Assembly (NCBI RefSeq): GCF_024357955.1
Contig: NZ_JANEYT010000017.1
Coordinates: forward strand, 1 to 64,000
Source: Photobacterium pectinilyticum
GTDB taxonomy: Bacteria > Pseudomonadota > Gammaproteobacteria > Enterobacterales > Vibrionaceae
Length of the DNA stretch: 64,000 nt
Direction of reading: 5' to 3'
Each line of letters starts with the position of its first letter. Position 1 is the stretch's first letter. The position numbers were made by a program, and so were the translations under genes. Positions 28,672-37,253 of this stretch are shown in pieces. The notes under the pieces were generated by a model. It was not told the origin of the DNA. It did not search any database and was given only the letters and a program-made list of their open reading frames with translations.

Positions 28672-29330
28672 AATCACCACCAATGGTTTTTTACTGATTA
28701 GATAAAGTAATTATATAGACAAGTTATACTGATTATCTAGTGTAAATTAGTGTAAATCGAAATAAATTGTAAATGTTAGGTCGGGTTAACGGTGGTGTTG
28801 TGTTGTTAACTTGTATCTTTGTCGGTGATTTAGCCATGATTCCCCGTTGATTATTGATGGGGCAACAATTATTTTATCTTTTATAATAAATTCAATGGTT
28901 TATTTTTTGTTGGTGAGGGTCGTATATGGCTATGTATCACGTTTGTCAAAATAATGGCTATTTTTTGTCAGTTGATATTCACAAAGAATAATATCAACAG
29001 TTGACTTTTTAATTTATTATTCAGTCCTCTAATTTAGTTAATGATTTTAATCTTAAATTAAATATAAGGTATGGGGTACTGAAAAGAGTTTAGGCTGTTT
29101 CTTAGTACCAATAACCTCAAAATATGTCTCTTTAGTTGGCGTCAAAAATACCGCTGGAAGCTAATATATTACGGCTATTTTCAATCTAGCCAATGCTGCT
29201 TGATTAACTTCCTGTAATTTCGCTATTCAATTCATTGACTTTAAGTGCGTTGGCCTGTTTTTTGCATCAGTCTATTTTCTTGTTAGGGTGATTGGTGTGA
29301 TTGCCGCTGGAGTTGGCTGGAGGTAAAGGT
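28672..29330. other. AT-rich intergenic region upstream of flgK (about 660 bp)
   Basis: Much more AT-rich than the flanking operons, with no ORF on the plus strand. It contains direct repeats AGTGTAAAT, a 9-bp hairpin (28971-28979 with 28990-28998, GTTGATATT arms), and at the right end the flgK sigma-54 promoter. May be a relic of inserted DNA. Confidence 0.45.
29251..29266 (+). promoter_or_regulatory. flgK: Sigma-54 promoter of flgKL
   Basis: TGGCCTGTTTTTTGCA: GG at 29252-29253, GC at 29264-29265, correct spacing; 65 bp ahead of the flgK ATG. Confidence 0.83.
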
Positions 29331-31310
29331 ATGGCGCTAGATTTATTAAATATAGGCATGAGTGGGCTGAGAACGTCTCAGAAGCAGCTTAATGTCACCA
29401 GCCATAATATCAGTAACGTCAACACGCCGGGATACAGTCGCCAGAGCGCTGAGCAAAAAGCAGATGACGCTCACTGGATTGGCGGAAGTCAATATGGCAC
29501 TGGTGCTTATATTGATAACGTCCGCCGTGCCTATGATCAGTTTGCCGCAAGGGAGCTGACCCAGTCGACCACTCAGCTGAATCATGCCAATGAAAGTCAT
29601 GCCCAACTTGCGGTGATGGACGAATTCATCTCCAACAATGCCAGCAAAACCATTACTAGTATGAACGATTACTATGATTCGGTAAAAAGCTTGGCGGATC
29701 ACCCCAATGACTTGGGTTCAAGAAAAGCGATACTGGAAAATGCCTCGCTTGTCAGTCAAACCGTCAACAGTACCTACGATACGCTTTCTAGTATGCAGCG
29801 TGATGTGAATGATCAATTAGTGGCAACGGTTGACCGAGTGAATTCCCTAGGGCAAGAAATTGCCACCTTGAACAAGCGGATCCAGGAAAACCCTGCCGGC
29901 GAAAAAAATGACTTGTTCGATAAACAGCAAAGCTTAATCAATGAATTGGCCCAGTACACGAAAGTGACGGCTCTAAAGGGTAAGGATAACCTTGCCAATA
30001 CCGTTATTATCGGTGATGGCCAAACCTTGGTTTCGGGAACCGAATCGTCTCGCCTAACAGTGATCCCCGGTGAGCCAGATCCACTGCAGACCCGAATCGC
30101 GGTGGATGATGGCCACAATGCAACCCCTCTTAATGCTGAAAATATGGGTGGCATTTTAGGTGCGATGATTGGCTTTCGCACTGACGTAGTGGAACGGAGC
30201 ATCGATGAAGTGGGCCGTATGGCAATAGGGTTTGCAGGACAGGTTAATACCATTCAGCGTCAAGGCTTGGATTTAAACGGAGATACAGGTAAAGAACTGT
30301 ATGCCGATGTTAATGACCCTAGAGCCATGGCTCAGCGAGTACTTAAGCCTCTAGGTAGCGCAGCAGATTTGGCCGTAGGGATTGAGGATGTGTCAAAGCT
30401 TCAACTTGGCGACTATAAATTGCAGGCGACCGATAACGGTGGCAGCTACCGATATCAGGTGTTTAATAGCCAGGGAGAAGAAGTATTCAGCGAAAACATT
30501 GATGCGGTTGACCCGCAGGTTATTCGGGTCGATGGGATGAAGATTGATGTCAGCCAGCCTCCTGCTGATGATGAAGTCATCACCCTGAGGCCTGTTAGGC
30601 TTGGTGGTGCGCAAATGGCGATGAGTGCAACGGAGCCAGCAGATATTGCTGCCCAGCGTATCGTTTCTCCCGCGGCGGAAAATATGGGGAACGGCCAGCT
30701 TGAGGCACTCGATACAGCACAAGTGTTCGGGCAATATGACGTGGTGATTAATGAAAATGGTAACCGCTTATCTGTCTACGATAATGAGGGTAAAAAAATA
30801 GATTTGGTTGAGGTTGATGTAAACGGTAACCCTACAACAACCAAGAATATTAAATACCCGATACATGACAATGTCATTCGGTTTGCTGACACCTCAATGG
30901 TGCCAGACCCTAATGGTTTTGAAACCTTGACGTTGACAGGGCAGGCACAGGGTAACGATCGTTTTACTGTCCACCTGAATGCAGATAAAGCCGAAGGTGA
31001 CAATAGCAACCTGATGACCATGCAGCACTTGCAGACGAACAAATCGATGAATAATGGTCGCTCTAGTGTCATTGACTTGTTTCAGAACCTCACAACCGAC
31101 GTGGGTATCCAGAAGATGAACGCTGAAAAATTCGGCCAAATCAGCCAGCTTGATTTTGACGCGGCAACAGAACGAGTGTCGAGTGTCTCTGGGGTAAACT
31201 TGGACGAGGAAGCGGCCAACTTAATGAAGTTCCAGCAGGCTTATATGGCCTCATCGCGGATTATGAGCGTGGCCCGTGAAACCTTCGATACGCTGATGCG
31301 TGCGGTGTAA
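29331..31310 (+). CDS. flgK: Flagellar hook-filament junction protein FlgK
   Basis: First junction (HAP1) protein between hook and filament; an FlgN client. The ATG at 29331 is chosen because GGAGG sits 7 bp upstream and the protein then begins MALDLLNIGMSGLRTSQKQL like its family. The rod-type motif SHNISNVNTPGYSRQ lies near the start, and C-terminal VNLDEEAANLMKFQQAYMAS is the HAP1 signature. 659 residues, on the long side as is common in vibrios. Confidence 0.95.
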   Translation: MALDLLNIGMSGLRTSQKQLNVTSHNISNVNTPGYSRQSAEQKADDAHWIGGSQYGTGAYIDNVRRAYDQFAARELTQSTTQLNHANESHAQLAVMDEFISNNASKTITSMNDYYDSVKSLADHPNDLGSRKAILENASLVSQTVNSTYDTLSSMQRDVNDQLVATVDRVNSLGQEIATLNKRIQENPAGEKNDLFDKQQSLINELAQYTKVTALKGKDNLANTVIIGDGQTLVSGTESSRLTVIPGEPDPLQTRIAVDDGHNATPLNAENMGGILGAMIGFRTDVVERSIDEVGRMAIGFAGQVNTIQRQGLDLNGDTGKELYADVNDPRAMAQRVLKPLGSAADLAVGIEDVSKLQLGDYKLQATDNGGSYRYQVFNSQGEEVFSENIDAVDPQVIRVDGMKIDVSQPPADDEVITLRPVRLGGAQMAMSATEPADIAAQRIVSPAAENMGNGQLEALDTAQVFGQYDVVINENGNRLSVYDNEGKKIDLVEVDVNGNPTTTKNIKYPIHDNVIRFADTSMVPDPNGFETLTLTGQAQGNDRFTVHLNADKAEGDNSNLMTMQHLQTNKSMNNGRSSVIDLFQNLTTDVGIQKMNAEKFGQISQLDFDAATERVSSVSGVNLDEEAANLMKFQQAYMASSRIMSVARETFDTLMRAV

Positions 31311-31324
31311 AGCGAGGAGCAATT

Positions 31325-32545
31325 ATGATTAATCGTGTATCGACATTCTCTCAGTACCAAAATTTGACCTCTAACCTGATGCGCAAGCAAGGGGCAGTGA
31401 ATAACACCAATGAGCAACTGGCTACCGGTAAGCGGATCAAGACCGCCGGAGATGATCCGATTGCTTCTGTTTCGACCCAAAACTACAAGCAACAATTGGT
31501 GCAAATAGAACAGTTTCAAAAGTCGATCACATTGGCCAATAACCGTTTAGGGACGCTCGAAACTTCACTGAAAAATGTCGAATCCCATATCGATAGCTCT
31601 AAGCAAAAAGTGATTGGGATGATAAACGGTGCTATGGGGGGGGATGATAAGACCGCCTTTAAAAATGAGTTAGAAAGCTTGTATGAAGGGCTGCTGAACC
31701 TCGCTAACACCCAGGATGAAGGTGGGAACTATGTGTTTTCCGGTCACCAAGTACGCTCTCAGCCCTTTGTCGAAGATGACAGCGGTAAAGTGATATATAA
31801 GGGCGATAGTGGCCACCGTGAAGCACGTATTGATACCTCGGTACATGTAGATACCAGCCAGCCTGGCGATCTGGTTTTTATGGGCATTGATAACCCATTT
31901 GGCGACTATCGACCAGATTATGCAGGGCTTCAAGCTGAATCAGGGTTGTCATTACTTTCTGCTACCAACCAGGATCTCAATGACCCAACCACATACAGCG
32001 TGACGTTTGTCGATGATGGTCAGGGTGGCTTGAACTACGAGCTATACGGGAATAACCAGCTACTTGATACTCAAGGCTACGATCCTGCCAAGGGGGTTCA
32101 GTACACAGACCCGAATCCAGAAAGCCAAATCCATCTTGATTTTCAGTTTAAGGGGGATATCAAAGCTGATGATAGTATTACCTTGGATAAGGCTCCGACG
32201 ATTGACTTGTTCCAGACAATGAATGATGCCATTAATTATTCAGAGTATGACACTGAATCCCCTGAAGCACGAGCTAGCCTGCAGCGCTCAATAGAAGAGC
32301 TTAACGGAGCGTATGTCCATATGAACCAACGCCGTTCGGAAGTCGGCACAGGCCTAAAAACGCTGGAAACTTATGAAGCACAACATAAAGATTTCGAGTT
32401 GAGCCTTAACAAAGCCAAGGGCAGCCTTGAGGATTTGGACTATAGCAAAGCTATTATTGAGTTGAACGAAGACATGCTGGCTCTTCAGGCCTCCCAAGCG
32501 GCATTCAATCAAACCAAGCAGCTTAGCCTGTTCAACTATATGTAA
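31325..32545 (+). CDS. flgL: Flagellar hook-filament junction protein FlgL
   Basis: Second junction (HAP3) protein, flagellin-like. 406 residues. The N-terminal helix has QYQNLTSNLMRKQGAVNNTN and KRIKTAGDDP, the flagellin-family region; the C-terminal helix has DYSKAIIELNEDMLALQASQ and ends QLSLFNYM. GAGGAG lies ahead of the ATG, 14 bp after flgK. Followed by a 17-bp perfect terminator stem that separates it from the flagellin gene. Confidence 0.95.
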   Translation: MINRVSTFSQYQNLTSNLMRKQGAVNNTNEQLATGKRIKTAGDDPIASVSTQNYKQQLVQIEQFQKSITLANNRLGTLETSLKNVESHIDSSKQKVIGMINGAMGGDDKTAFKNELESLYEGLLNLANTQDEGGNYVFSGHQVRSQPFVEDDSGKVIYKGDSGHREARIDTSVHVDTSQPGDLVFMGIDNPFGDYRPDYAGLQAESGLSLLSATNQDLNDPTTYSVTFVDDGQGGLNYELYGNNQLLDTQGYDPAKGVQYTDPNPESQIHLDFQFKGDIKADDSITLDKAPTIDLFQTMNDAINYSEYDTESPEARASLQRSIEELNGAYVHMNQRRSEVGTGLKTLETYEAQHKDFELSLNKAKGSLEDLDYSKAIIELNEDMLALQASQAAFNQTKQLSLFNYM

Positions 32546-32554
32546 TCAGAAACC

Positions 32555-32599
32555 ATGTTTATAAAGCGGCAGTGTCTTGCCGCTTTATAAACATCTTTT
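32555..32599 (+). terminator. Strong terminator between flgL and the flagellin gene
   Basis: 17-bp perfect stem: 32555-32571 pairs with 32578-32594 around GTGTCT, then CTTTTTG. It insulates the late flagellin gene from flgKL. Confidence 0.93.
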
Positions 32600-32661
32600 T
32601 GTTAAAATGATTAAAGCGGCAAAAAAATCCTTGCTAGTTCGAAATGGTGGTTGATATTTTC

Positions 32662-32715
32662 TCGCCCATCGCCCATCGCCCATCGCCCATCGCCCATCGC
32701 CCATCGCCCATCGCC
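32662..32715. repeat. Heptanucleotide tandem repeat (ATCGCCC)x6 upstream of flagellin
   Basis: Six perfect ATCGCCC units (32668-32709), flanked by a degenerate unit on each side. The array ends 26 bp ahead of the flagellin sigma-28 -35 box. Same unit and copy number as the array at 20673-20714. Confidence 0.97.
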
Positions 32716-32741
32716 AGCAAAAACTTTTTTTAAAAAAATCC

Positions 32742-32768
32742 TAAAGGTATTTTTATCCGTGCCGTTAA
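32742..32768 (+). promoter_or_regulatory. Sigma-28 (FliA) promoter of the flagellin gene
   Basis: TAAAGGTA (32742-32749), 11-bp spacer, GCCGTTAA (32761-32768): close to TAAAGTTT-N11-GCCGATAA. 72 bp ahead of the ATG. Confidence 0.85.
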
Positions 32769-32840
32769 CAGAAGTACTTAAACAAAAATAGATATTTACC
32801 CCCTGCTAAGGCTGGGTTGTAACTCAACAAGGAGCGAAAT

Positions 32841-34247
32841 ATGTCTGTTACCGTAAATACTAACGTTTCAGCGATGACGGCCCAGCGTCACTTAGGTTCA
32901 GCAACGAATAACGTAAGCAGCAGTATGGAGCGTTTGTCTTCTGGTTTGCGTATCAACAGTGCTGCTGACGATGCAGCGGGTCTGCAAATTTCTAACCGTC
33001 TAACCAGCCAGACCAACGGTTTGAATGTGGCGATGCGTAACGCCAACGACGGTATCTCAATTGCCCAAACTGCTGAGGGTGCGATGCAGGAATCGACGAA
33101 CATTATGCAGCGTATGCGTGATTTGTCACTTCAATCTGCTAACGGCTCAAACTCTTCGGATGACCGTGCGGCACTGCAGAAAGAGGTGTCTGCACTTCAG
33201 GATGAATTGGATCGTATTTCAGATACAACAACTTTTGGTGGCCAGAACCTGCTTGATGGTTCATACGGTACCCAAGAGTTTCAGGTTGGCTCAAATGCCA
33301 ACGAAACTATCTCTGTGACACTGAGTGATATCTCATCTGCGGCACTAGGCGCCTCAATTGCTGAAGGTACCACTGAAGGTACTATTTTTGGTGGTGATGC
33401 TGGTGCTGTTGGCACTGCCGGTGTAATCACTACTGCAGAGACCTTAACGATTAATGCTGGTGGTCAAGACACGGATGTTGAGATTGCAGTAGATTCAAAG
33501 GCGACAGAAGCAGCGAAGGCAATCAATAATGCCAAGTCTGGTGTTACTGCAGATACCCTTGTCGAAGCTGAAATCGATAATGTCACAGACTTTGCTGGTA
33601 CCATTGAAATAGGATCTACATCAGTAGAGATTCTATCCTCAGATAATGAACAGGCGATTGCTGATAAACTTAGCAATGCTGGTATTGACGCTGTAAATAA
33701 TTCAGGCACGATTTCGCTATCGGCATCAGGCGTTGACGGTATTGAAATTACTCAGACATCTGGTTCTTTGGAATTGGCTAATGCGCCAGGTGGTACTGCA
33801 GGTACTGCATATACTATCGATGATACAAATTCTGATGGCTTCGCTTCTGCTGCTCTAACATTCTCATCGAATACTGATTTTAGTGTCTCTGGTGGTACTG
33901 AGGCTACTGGTGATGTAACCGCCACAGCTGAATTTAATCGTGTCAGTGAGGTTGATATCTCAGATGCTGCTGGTGCACAGAGTGCAATCGATGTATTGGA
34001 CGGTGCTATTGCTCAAATTGATGAACAGCGTGCAGACCTCGGTGCGGTTCAGAACCGTTTCAACCACACGCTGAACAACCTAGCAAACATCAACGAAAAC
34101 GTGAATGCGTCTAATAGCCGCATTAAAGATGTTGACTTTGCAACAGAAACCACTGACTTGACCAAGAACCAGATCCTACAGCAGGCATCGACATCAATTC
34201 TTGCTCAGGCGAAAATGAATCCTCAGGCGGCACTAAGTTTACTGTAA
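32841..34247 (+). CDS. Flagellin (filament subunit, FliC/FlaA type)
   Basis: Filament protein exported by the flagellar type III system. The conserved D0/D1 N-terminus is at residues 1-165 ([34 protein letters not shown]) and the D0/D1 C-terminus at about 375-468 ([33 protein letters not shown]). The middle (about 165-370) is Gly/Thr/Asp-rich and surface-exposed, with no Cys. At 468 residues it is about 90 longer than typical Vibrio flagellins. AAGGAG precedes the ATG. It is the only flagellin in the window and is driven by a sigma-28 promoter. Confidence 0.96.
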   Translation: MSVTVNTNVSAMTAQRHLGSATNNVSSSMERLSSGLRINSAADDAAGLQISNRLTSQTNGLNVAMRNANDGISIAQTAEGAMQESTNIMQRMRDLSLQSANGSNSSDDRAALQKEVSALQDELDRISDTTTFGGQNLLDGSYGTQEFQVGSNANETISVTLSDISSAALGASIAEGTTEGTIFGGDAGAVGTAGVITTAETLTINAGGQDTDVEIAVDSKATEAAKAINNAKSGVTADTLVEAEIDNVTDFAGTIEIGSTSVEILSSDNEQAIADKLSNAGIDAVNNSGTISLSASGVDGIEITQTSGSLELANAPGGTAGTAYTIDDTNSDGFASAALTFSSNTDFSVSGGTEATGDVTATAEFNRVSEVDISDAAGAQSAIDVLDGAIAQIDEQRADLGAVQNRFNHTLNNLANINENVNASNSRIKDVDFATETTDLTKNQILQQASTSILAQAKMNPQAALSLL

Positions 34248-34275
34248 TTTATCGGCCTACTGTAATTCAGTAAAG

Positions 34276-34303
34276 GTGGCATGGCCGAACAGGGCTGTGC
34301 CAC
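34276..34303 (+). other. Hairpin between flagellin and flaG
   Basis: GTGGCATGGCC pairs with GGCTGTGCCAC (two G-T pairs). There is no T tract, so it may stabilise the flagellin mRNA 3' end or attenuate read-through into flaG. Confidence 0.45.
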
Positions 34304-34344
34304 AGCTTCATTATAGATATTGAACAAAGGGAGATGTGATTATC

Positions 34345-34749
34345 ATGGACAAGATTTCAGATAACATCGCGGCTTCTTCTCTTCCTTCACTAAAGCCCAC
34401 CACTGCAGCTAAGCAACTTTCAAATGAGTTGCAACTAGCAACAATCAAAACAGAGCTTTCGTCTAGTTATGATGTTCTGCATACAGAAAAAAGCGAACCT
34501 GTAAAAAAATCTGCAAAAGAGTCTTGTTCTGAACTTCGAGAAATTCAGCAAGAGCAGATTGACGCTCTCGCTAAACGGATTAACCGAGAATTGAAGTTTG
34601 AGTATGATGAAGAGCATGGTGAGCAGATCGTCTACATCTACGACAAGACTAGCGGCGATTTAATTCGTCAGATCCCGTCACAGGAATTAATGGAACTTAA
34701 TTCTAATTTGGCTCAATATCCGGTCAATTCAATTAATAAAAAAGTTTAA
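34345..34749 (+). CDS. flaG: Flagellar protein FlaG
   Basis: FlaG-family protein; in other bacteria it affects filament length, mechanism unclear. About 134 residues. The N-terminal third is disordered and Ser/Lys-rich. The conserved C-terminal domain reads INRELKFEYDEEHGEQIVYI and then IRQIPSQELMEL. The ATG at 34345 is used; an in-frame GTG at 34336 is too close to AAGGGAG. It lies between flagellin and fliD as in vibrios. Confidence 0.92.
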   Translation: MDKISDNIAASSLPSLKPTTAAKQLSNELQLATIKTELSSSYDVLHTEKSEPVKKSAKESCSELREIQQEQIDALAKRINRELKFEYDEEHGEQIVYIYDKTSGDLIRQIPSQELMELNSNLAQYPVNSINKKV

Positions 34750-34752
34750 TCT

Positions 34753-34768
34753 TGGCTTGAAAATTGCT
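34753..34768 (+). promoter_or_regulatory. fliD: Sigma-54 promoter of fliD-flaI-fliS
   Basis: TGGCTTGAAAATTGCT: GG at 34754-34755, GC at 34766-34767, correct spacing; it begins just past the flaG stop and 61 bp ahead of fliD. Confidence 0.85.
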
Positions 34769-34828
34769 TTGTTTTATATGTTTGTTTCAGATGGCAACTT
34801 TGGTTGTTTGAACTTTTAGGAATATTGA

Positions 34829-36268
34829 ATGGCTGGTTTATCGGTAGGCGGGTTAGGTTCAGGCCTGGATGTTACGGGCATGACACAGCAGTTGGTGGCT
34901 GCTGAGCGTATGCCCAAAGAACTCCGGATCACTGATGAAAAATCAAAAGTTGATGCCAGCCTCAGTGCCTATGGTCTGGTAAAGTCATCAGCGAGTACTA
35001 TGCAGGACATGTTTGAAGAATTTGCTGATGACGAGGCCTTCTCGAGTAAATCAGCATCGACATCAGATTCAAGCTACCTCAGTGTTTCTGCTGAAAGCCA
35101 TGCTCAAAATGGTAACTATTCTATCGAGGTCAAGCAACTAGCTCAAAGCCATAAGATTGCGAGTTCAGAGAGCTTTAATGCTGATCCAGGTTACAGTATG
35201 GGCAGTGGTCCTCTTGTGATCGGTATCGGTGGCAAAGAGATGACGGTTGATATTCGTGTCAGCAGCAGTGATCTTAAAAGTGTGGTTGAGGAAATTAATA
35301 GTCACCCTGAAAATCCTGGTATTTCGGCCACCATCATTACCGATAATGATGGGGCAAAAATTGTTTTTGCCAGCAGCAAAACCGGAGAAGACAATCGTAT
35401 TAGTATTGATGCAAGCGGGGCAGCCGGCGATTTAAACCGACTATCGTATACCTATGACCCTGATTTACCTGAGCCTGGTGAGCCTGGTTACCCAAACCCA
35501 CCACCGGATATGATGCAAATGCAAGCGTCTCAAGATGCTGAAATTGTCATCGATGGTTTTTCAACCATAACCAGTGAAACCAATAAATTTGAAGATGCTA
35601 TTGATGGGGTAACACTGGATGCAAGCAAATTGACAGGGACATATGGGACCGGAGATGATACTGATGATATCGAAGTTAAAAGTGTCAATATTGAAATTAG
35701 TTTTGATACCGCGAAACCCAAAAACGCAATTGAAAGTTTTGTAGAGGCCTATAACAGTTTACATGAAATGGTTGCCTCCCAATCAACCTATGATGTCGAG
35801 ACCGAAACTGGGGGACCACTGGTTGGTGACAGTGTTTCTAGATCATTGCTGAGCCAACTACGAAATTTACTTAATGAACCTGTGACTGTCAGTGGCCAAG
35901 ATTACTTATTGGCAGATCTTGGATTGACAACAACGCGTGAAGGTAAGCTTGAAATTGATAATGATTTACTCGATAGCGCTATTGAGGAGAATTTCACAGC
36001 CTTTGGGCTTTTTTTTGATGGTGATAATGGTTTTTTATCCAAAGTCGATGGTTTGCTTGAAAGTTTTGTCGGTAGTGACGGTACCATTACCAGTCGTGAG
36101 GATAGTTTAAAAGAACAACAAAACAGACTTGATGATGATCTAGCGACGCTTGATGAGCGGATGAAAGCCTACGAAGAGCGCATGTATAAACAGCTGTCGG
36201 CCATGGATGCCGCCATCTATAAAATGAACAATGAACTCAGCACCATGATGAGTATGCTGGTTTTCTAA
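34829..36268 (+). CDS. fliD: Flagellar filament cap protein FliD
   Basis: HAP2 pentameric cap that folds incoming flagellin at the filament tip. The N-terminus has GLGSGLDVTGMTQQLVAAER, then a region with SIEVKQLAQSHKIAS; the C-terminal coiled-coil helix contains LKEQQNRLDDDLATLDERMK. 479 residues, near enterobacterial size and shorter than the roughly 650-residue FliD I recall for several vibrios. AGGA lies ahead of the ATG. Confidence 0.95.
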   Translation: MAGLSVGGLGSGLDVTGMTQQLVAAERMPKELRITDEKSKVDASLSAYGLVKSSASTMQDMFEEFADDEAFSSKSASTSDSSYLSVSAESHAQNGNYSIEVKQLAQSHKIASSESFNADPGYSMGSGPLVIGIGGKEMTVDIRVSSSDLKSVVEEINSHPENPGISATIITDNDGAKIVFASSKTGEDNRISIDASGAAGDLNRLSYTYDPDLPEPGEPGYPNPPPDMMQMQASQDAEIVIDGFSTITSETNKFEDAIDGVTLDASKLTGTYGTGDDTDDIEVKSVNIEISFDTAKPKNAIESFVEAYNSLHEMVASQSTYDVETETGGPLVGDSVSRSLLSQLRNLLNEPVTVSGQDYLLADLGLTTTREGKLEIDNDLLDSAIEENFTAFGLFFDGDNGFLSKVDGLLESFVGSDGTITSREDSLKEQQNRLDDDLATLDERMKAYEERMYKQLSAMDAAIYKMNNELSTMMSMLVF

Positions 36269-36278
36269 GGGTAACAAT

Positions 36279-36572
36279 ATGCAAGAGTTAGCAAATTTAG
36301 AACGACATACCAAAGCCTTGCTAGAGCTTGAGGAATATCCGGAAGACTTTTCAGAGCAACTGGAAAAGCTTGTTTCCGAGCGCCATGAGCGCGTCAAAAT
36401 GATCTTGGCAGACCAAGAGCGGTTAAGCCGGGAAACCTTTGAGGACGTCCAGCAGCGTACTCGCGATTTGAAAGTACTACTAGAACAAAATAAAGCCCGT
36501 ATCAGGCAGAAACTCCTGACCGCCAAGCAAGGCAAAAAATCAGTCTCTGTCTATAAAATGTATCAAAAATAA
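36279..36572 (+). CDS. flaI: Flagellar protein FlaI (FliT-like putative chaperone)
   Basis: 97 residues, mostly charged helix (LEEYPEDFSEQLEKLVSERHERVKM). It lies between fliD and fliS, the position of flaI in Vibrio polar loci and of fliT in enterobacteria. A chaperone role for FliD is inferred from position and helical build, not shown by sequence. Confidence 0.8.
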   Translation: MQELANLERHTKALLELEEYPEDFSEQLEKLVSERHERVKMILADQERLSRETFEDVQQRTRDLKVLLEQNKARIRQKLLTAKQGKKSVSVYKMYQK

Positions 36573-36585
36573 ATAGGAAATAGCT

Positions 36586-36987
36586 ATGCGTGGTTCGCTT
36601 CAGGCATATAAACAAGTCTCCGTTAACTCTCAGTTGGCCAGCGCATCGCCACACCGTGTAGTACTAATGTTACTATCAGGTGCGATTGAGCGTTTGGTTC
36701 AAGCCAAAGCGGCGATGGAGCAGGGGAATACGTCAGTGAAAGGTGAGCGAGTGTCTAAGGCACTGGCGATTATCGGCACATTGCGTGACAGCTTGTCGAT
36801 GGAAGATGGCGGCGATATCGCAACCAACCTTGATAGCTTGTACGACTTCATGATGCGCCATGTGATTGAGGGCAACTCTAACAACCAGCCGGAAAAGTTC
36901 ACCGAAGTGGTCGATTTACTACGTGAAATTAAGTCGGCGTGGGAGCAAATCCCTGCTGAATTTCACCACTTAGCAGAAGAATCATAA
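36586..36987 (+). CDS. fliS: Flagellin export chaperone FliS
   Basis: Binds flagellin C-termini in the cytoplasm and prevents early polymerisation. 133 residues. Begins MRGSLQAYKQVSVNSQLASA with family stretch SPHRVVLMLLSGAIERLVQAK and ends with LREIKSAWEQIP. Last gene of the fliD operon; 13 bp after flaI. Confidence 0.96.
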   Translation: MRGSLQAYKQVSVNSQLASASPHRVVLMLLSGAIERLVQAKAAMEQGNTSVKGERVSKALAIIGTLRDSLSMEDGGDIATNLDSLYDFMMRHVIEGNSNNQPEKFTEVVDLLREIKSAWEQIPAEFHHLAEES

Positions 36988-37048
36988 CAGCCTGCCAATG
37001 CGGTTGTGGGGTTTTTCTCGATTCTCTCCAGTATAAAATCTACTCGAT

Positions 37049-37081
37049 AGCTATCTCAGCTTATTTTTCACTGGGATAGCT
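37049..37081. other. Hairpin between fliS and flrA
   Basis: AGCTATCTCAG pairs with CTGGGATAGCT (11 bp, one G-T) around an 11-base loop. The tail is not T-rich; possible weak terminator of the fliD operon. Confidence 0.45.
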
Positions 37082-37181
37082 TCACAGCTTTTGCTCACCG
37101 TTGGTTGCCTTATTCTGTACTTTAATTACAATGGTCGGATAAGATTTGAAGTGGTTTCTCGTCGCATTAGGCAGTGTTTTT

Positions 37182-37208
37182 CATAGTTTTGAATATGAAA
37201 GTCGATAA
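37182..37208 (+). promoter_or_regulatory. flrA: Sigma-28-like element upstream of flrA
   Basis: CATAGTTT (6 of 8 to TAAAGTTT), exactly 11 bp, GTCGATAA (7 of 8, identical to the flgM -10). 46 bp ahead of flrA. May be chance; a sigma-70 promoter for flrA could overlap it. Confidence 0.4.
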
Positions 37209-37253
37209 TGTTAGTACGAAATAACTCTTAAGTAGGCAGGCAAACTCTTTTCT

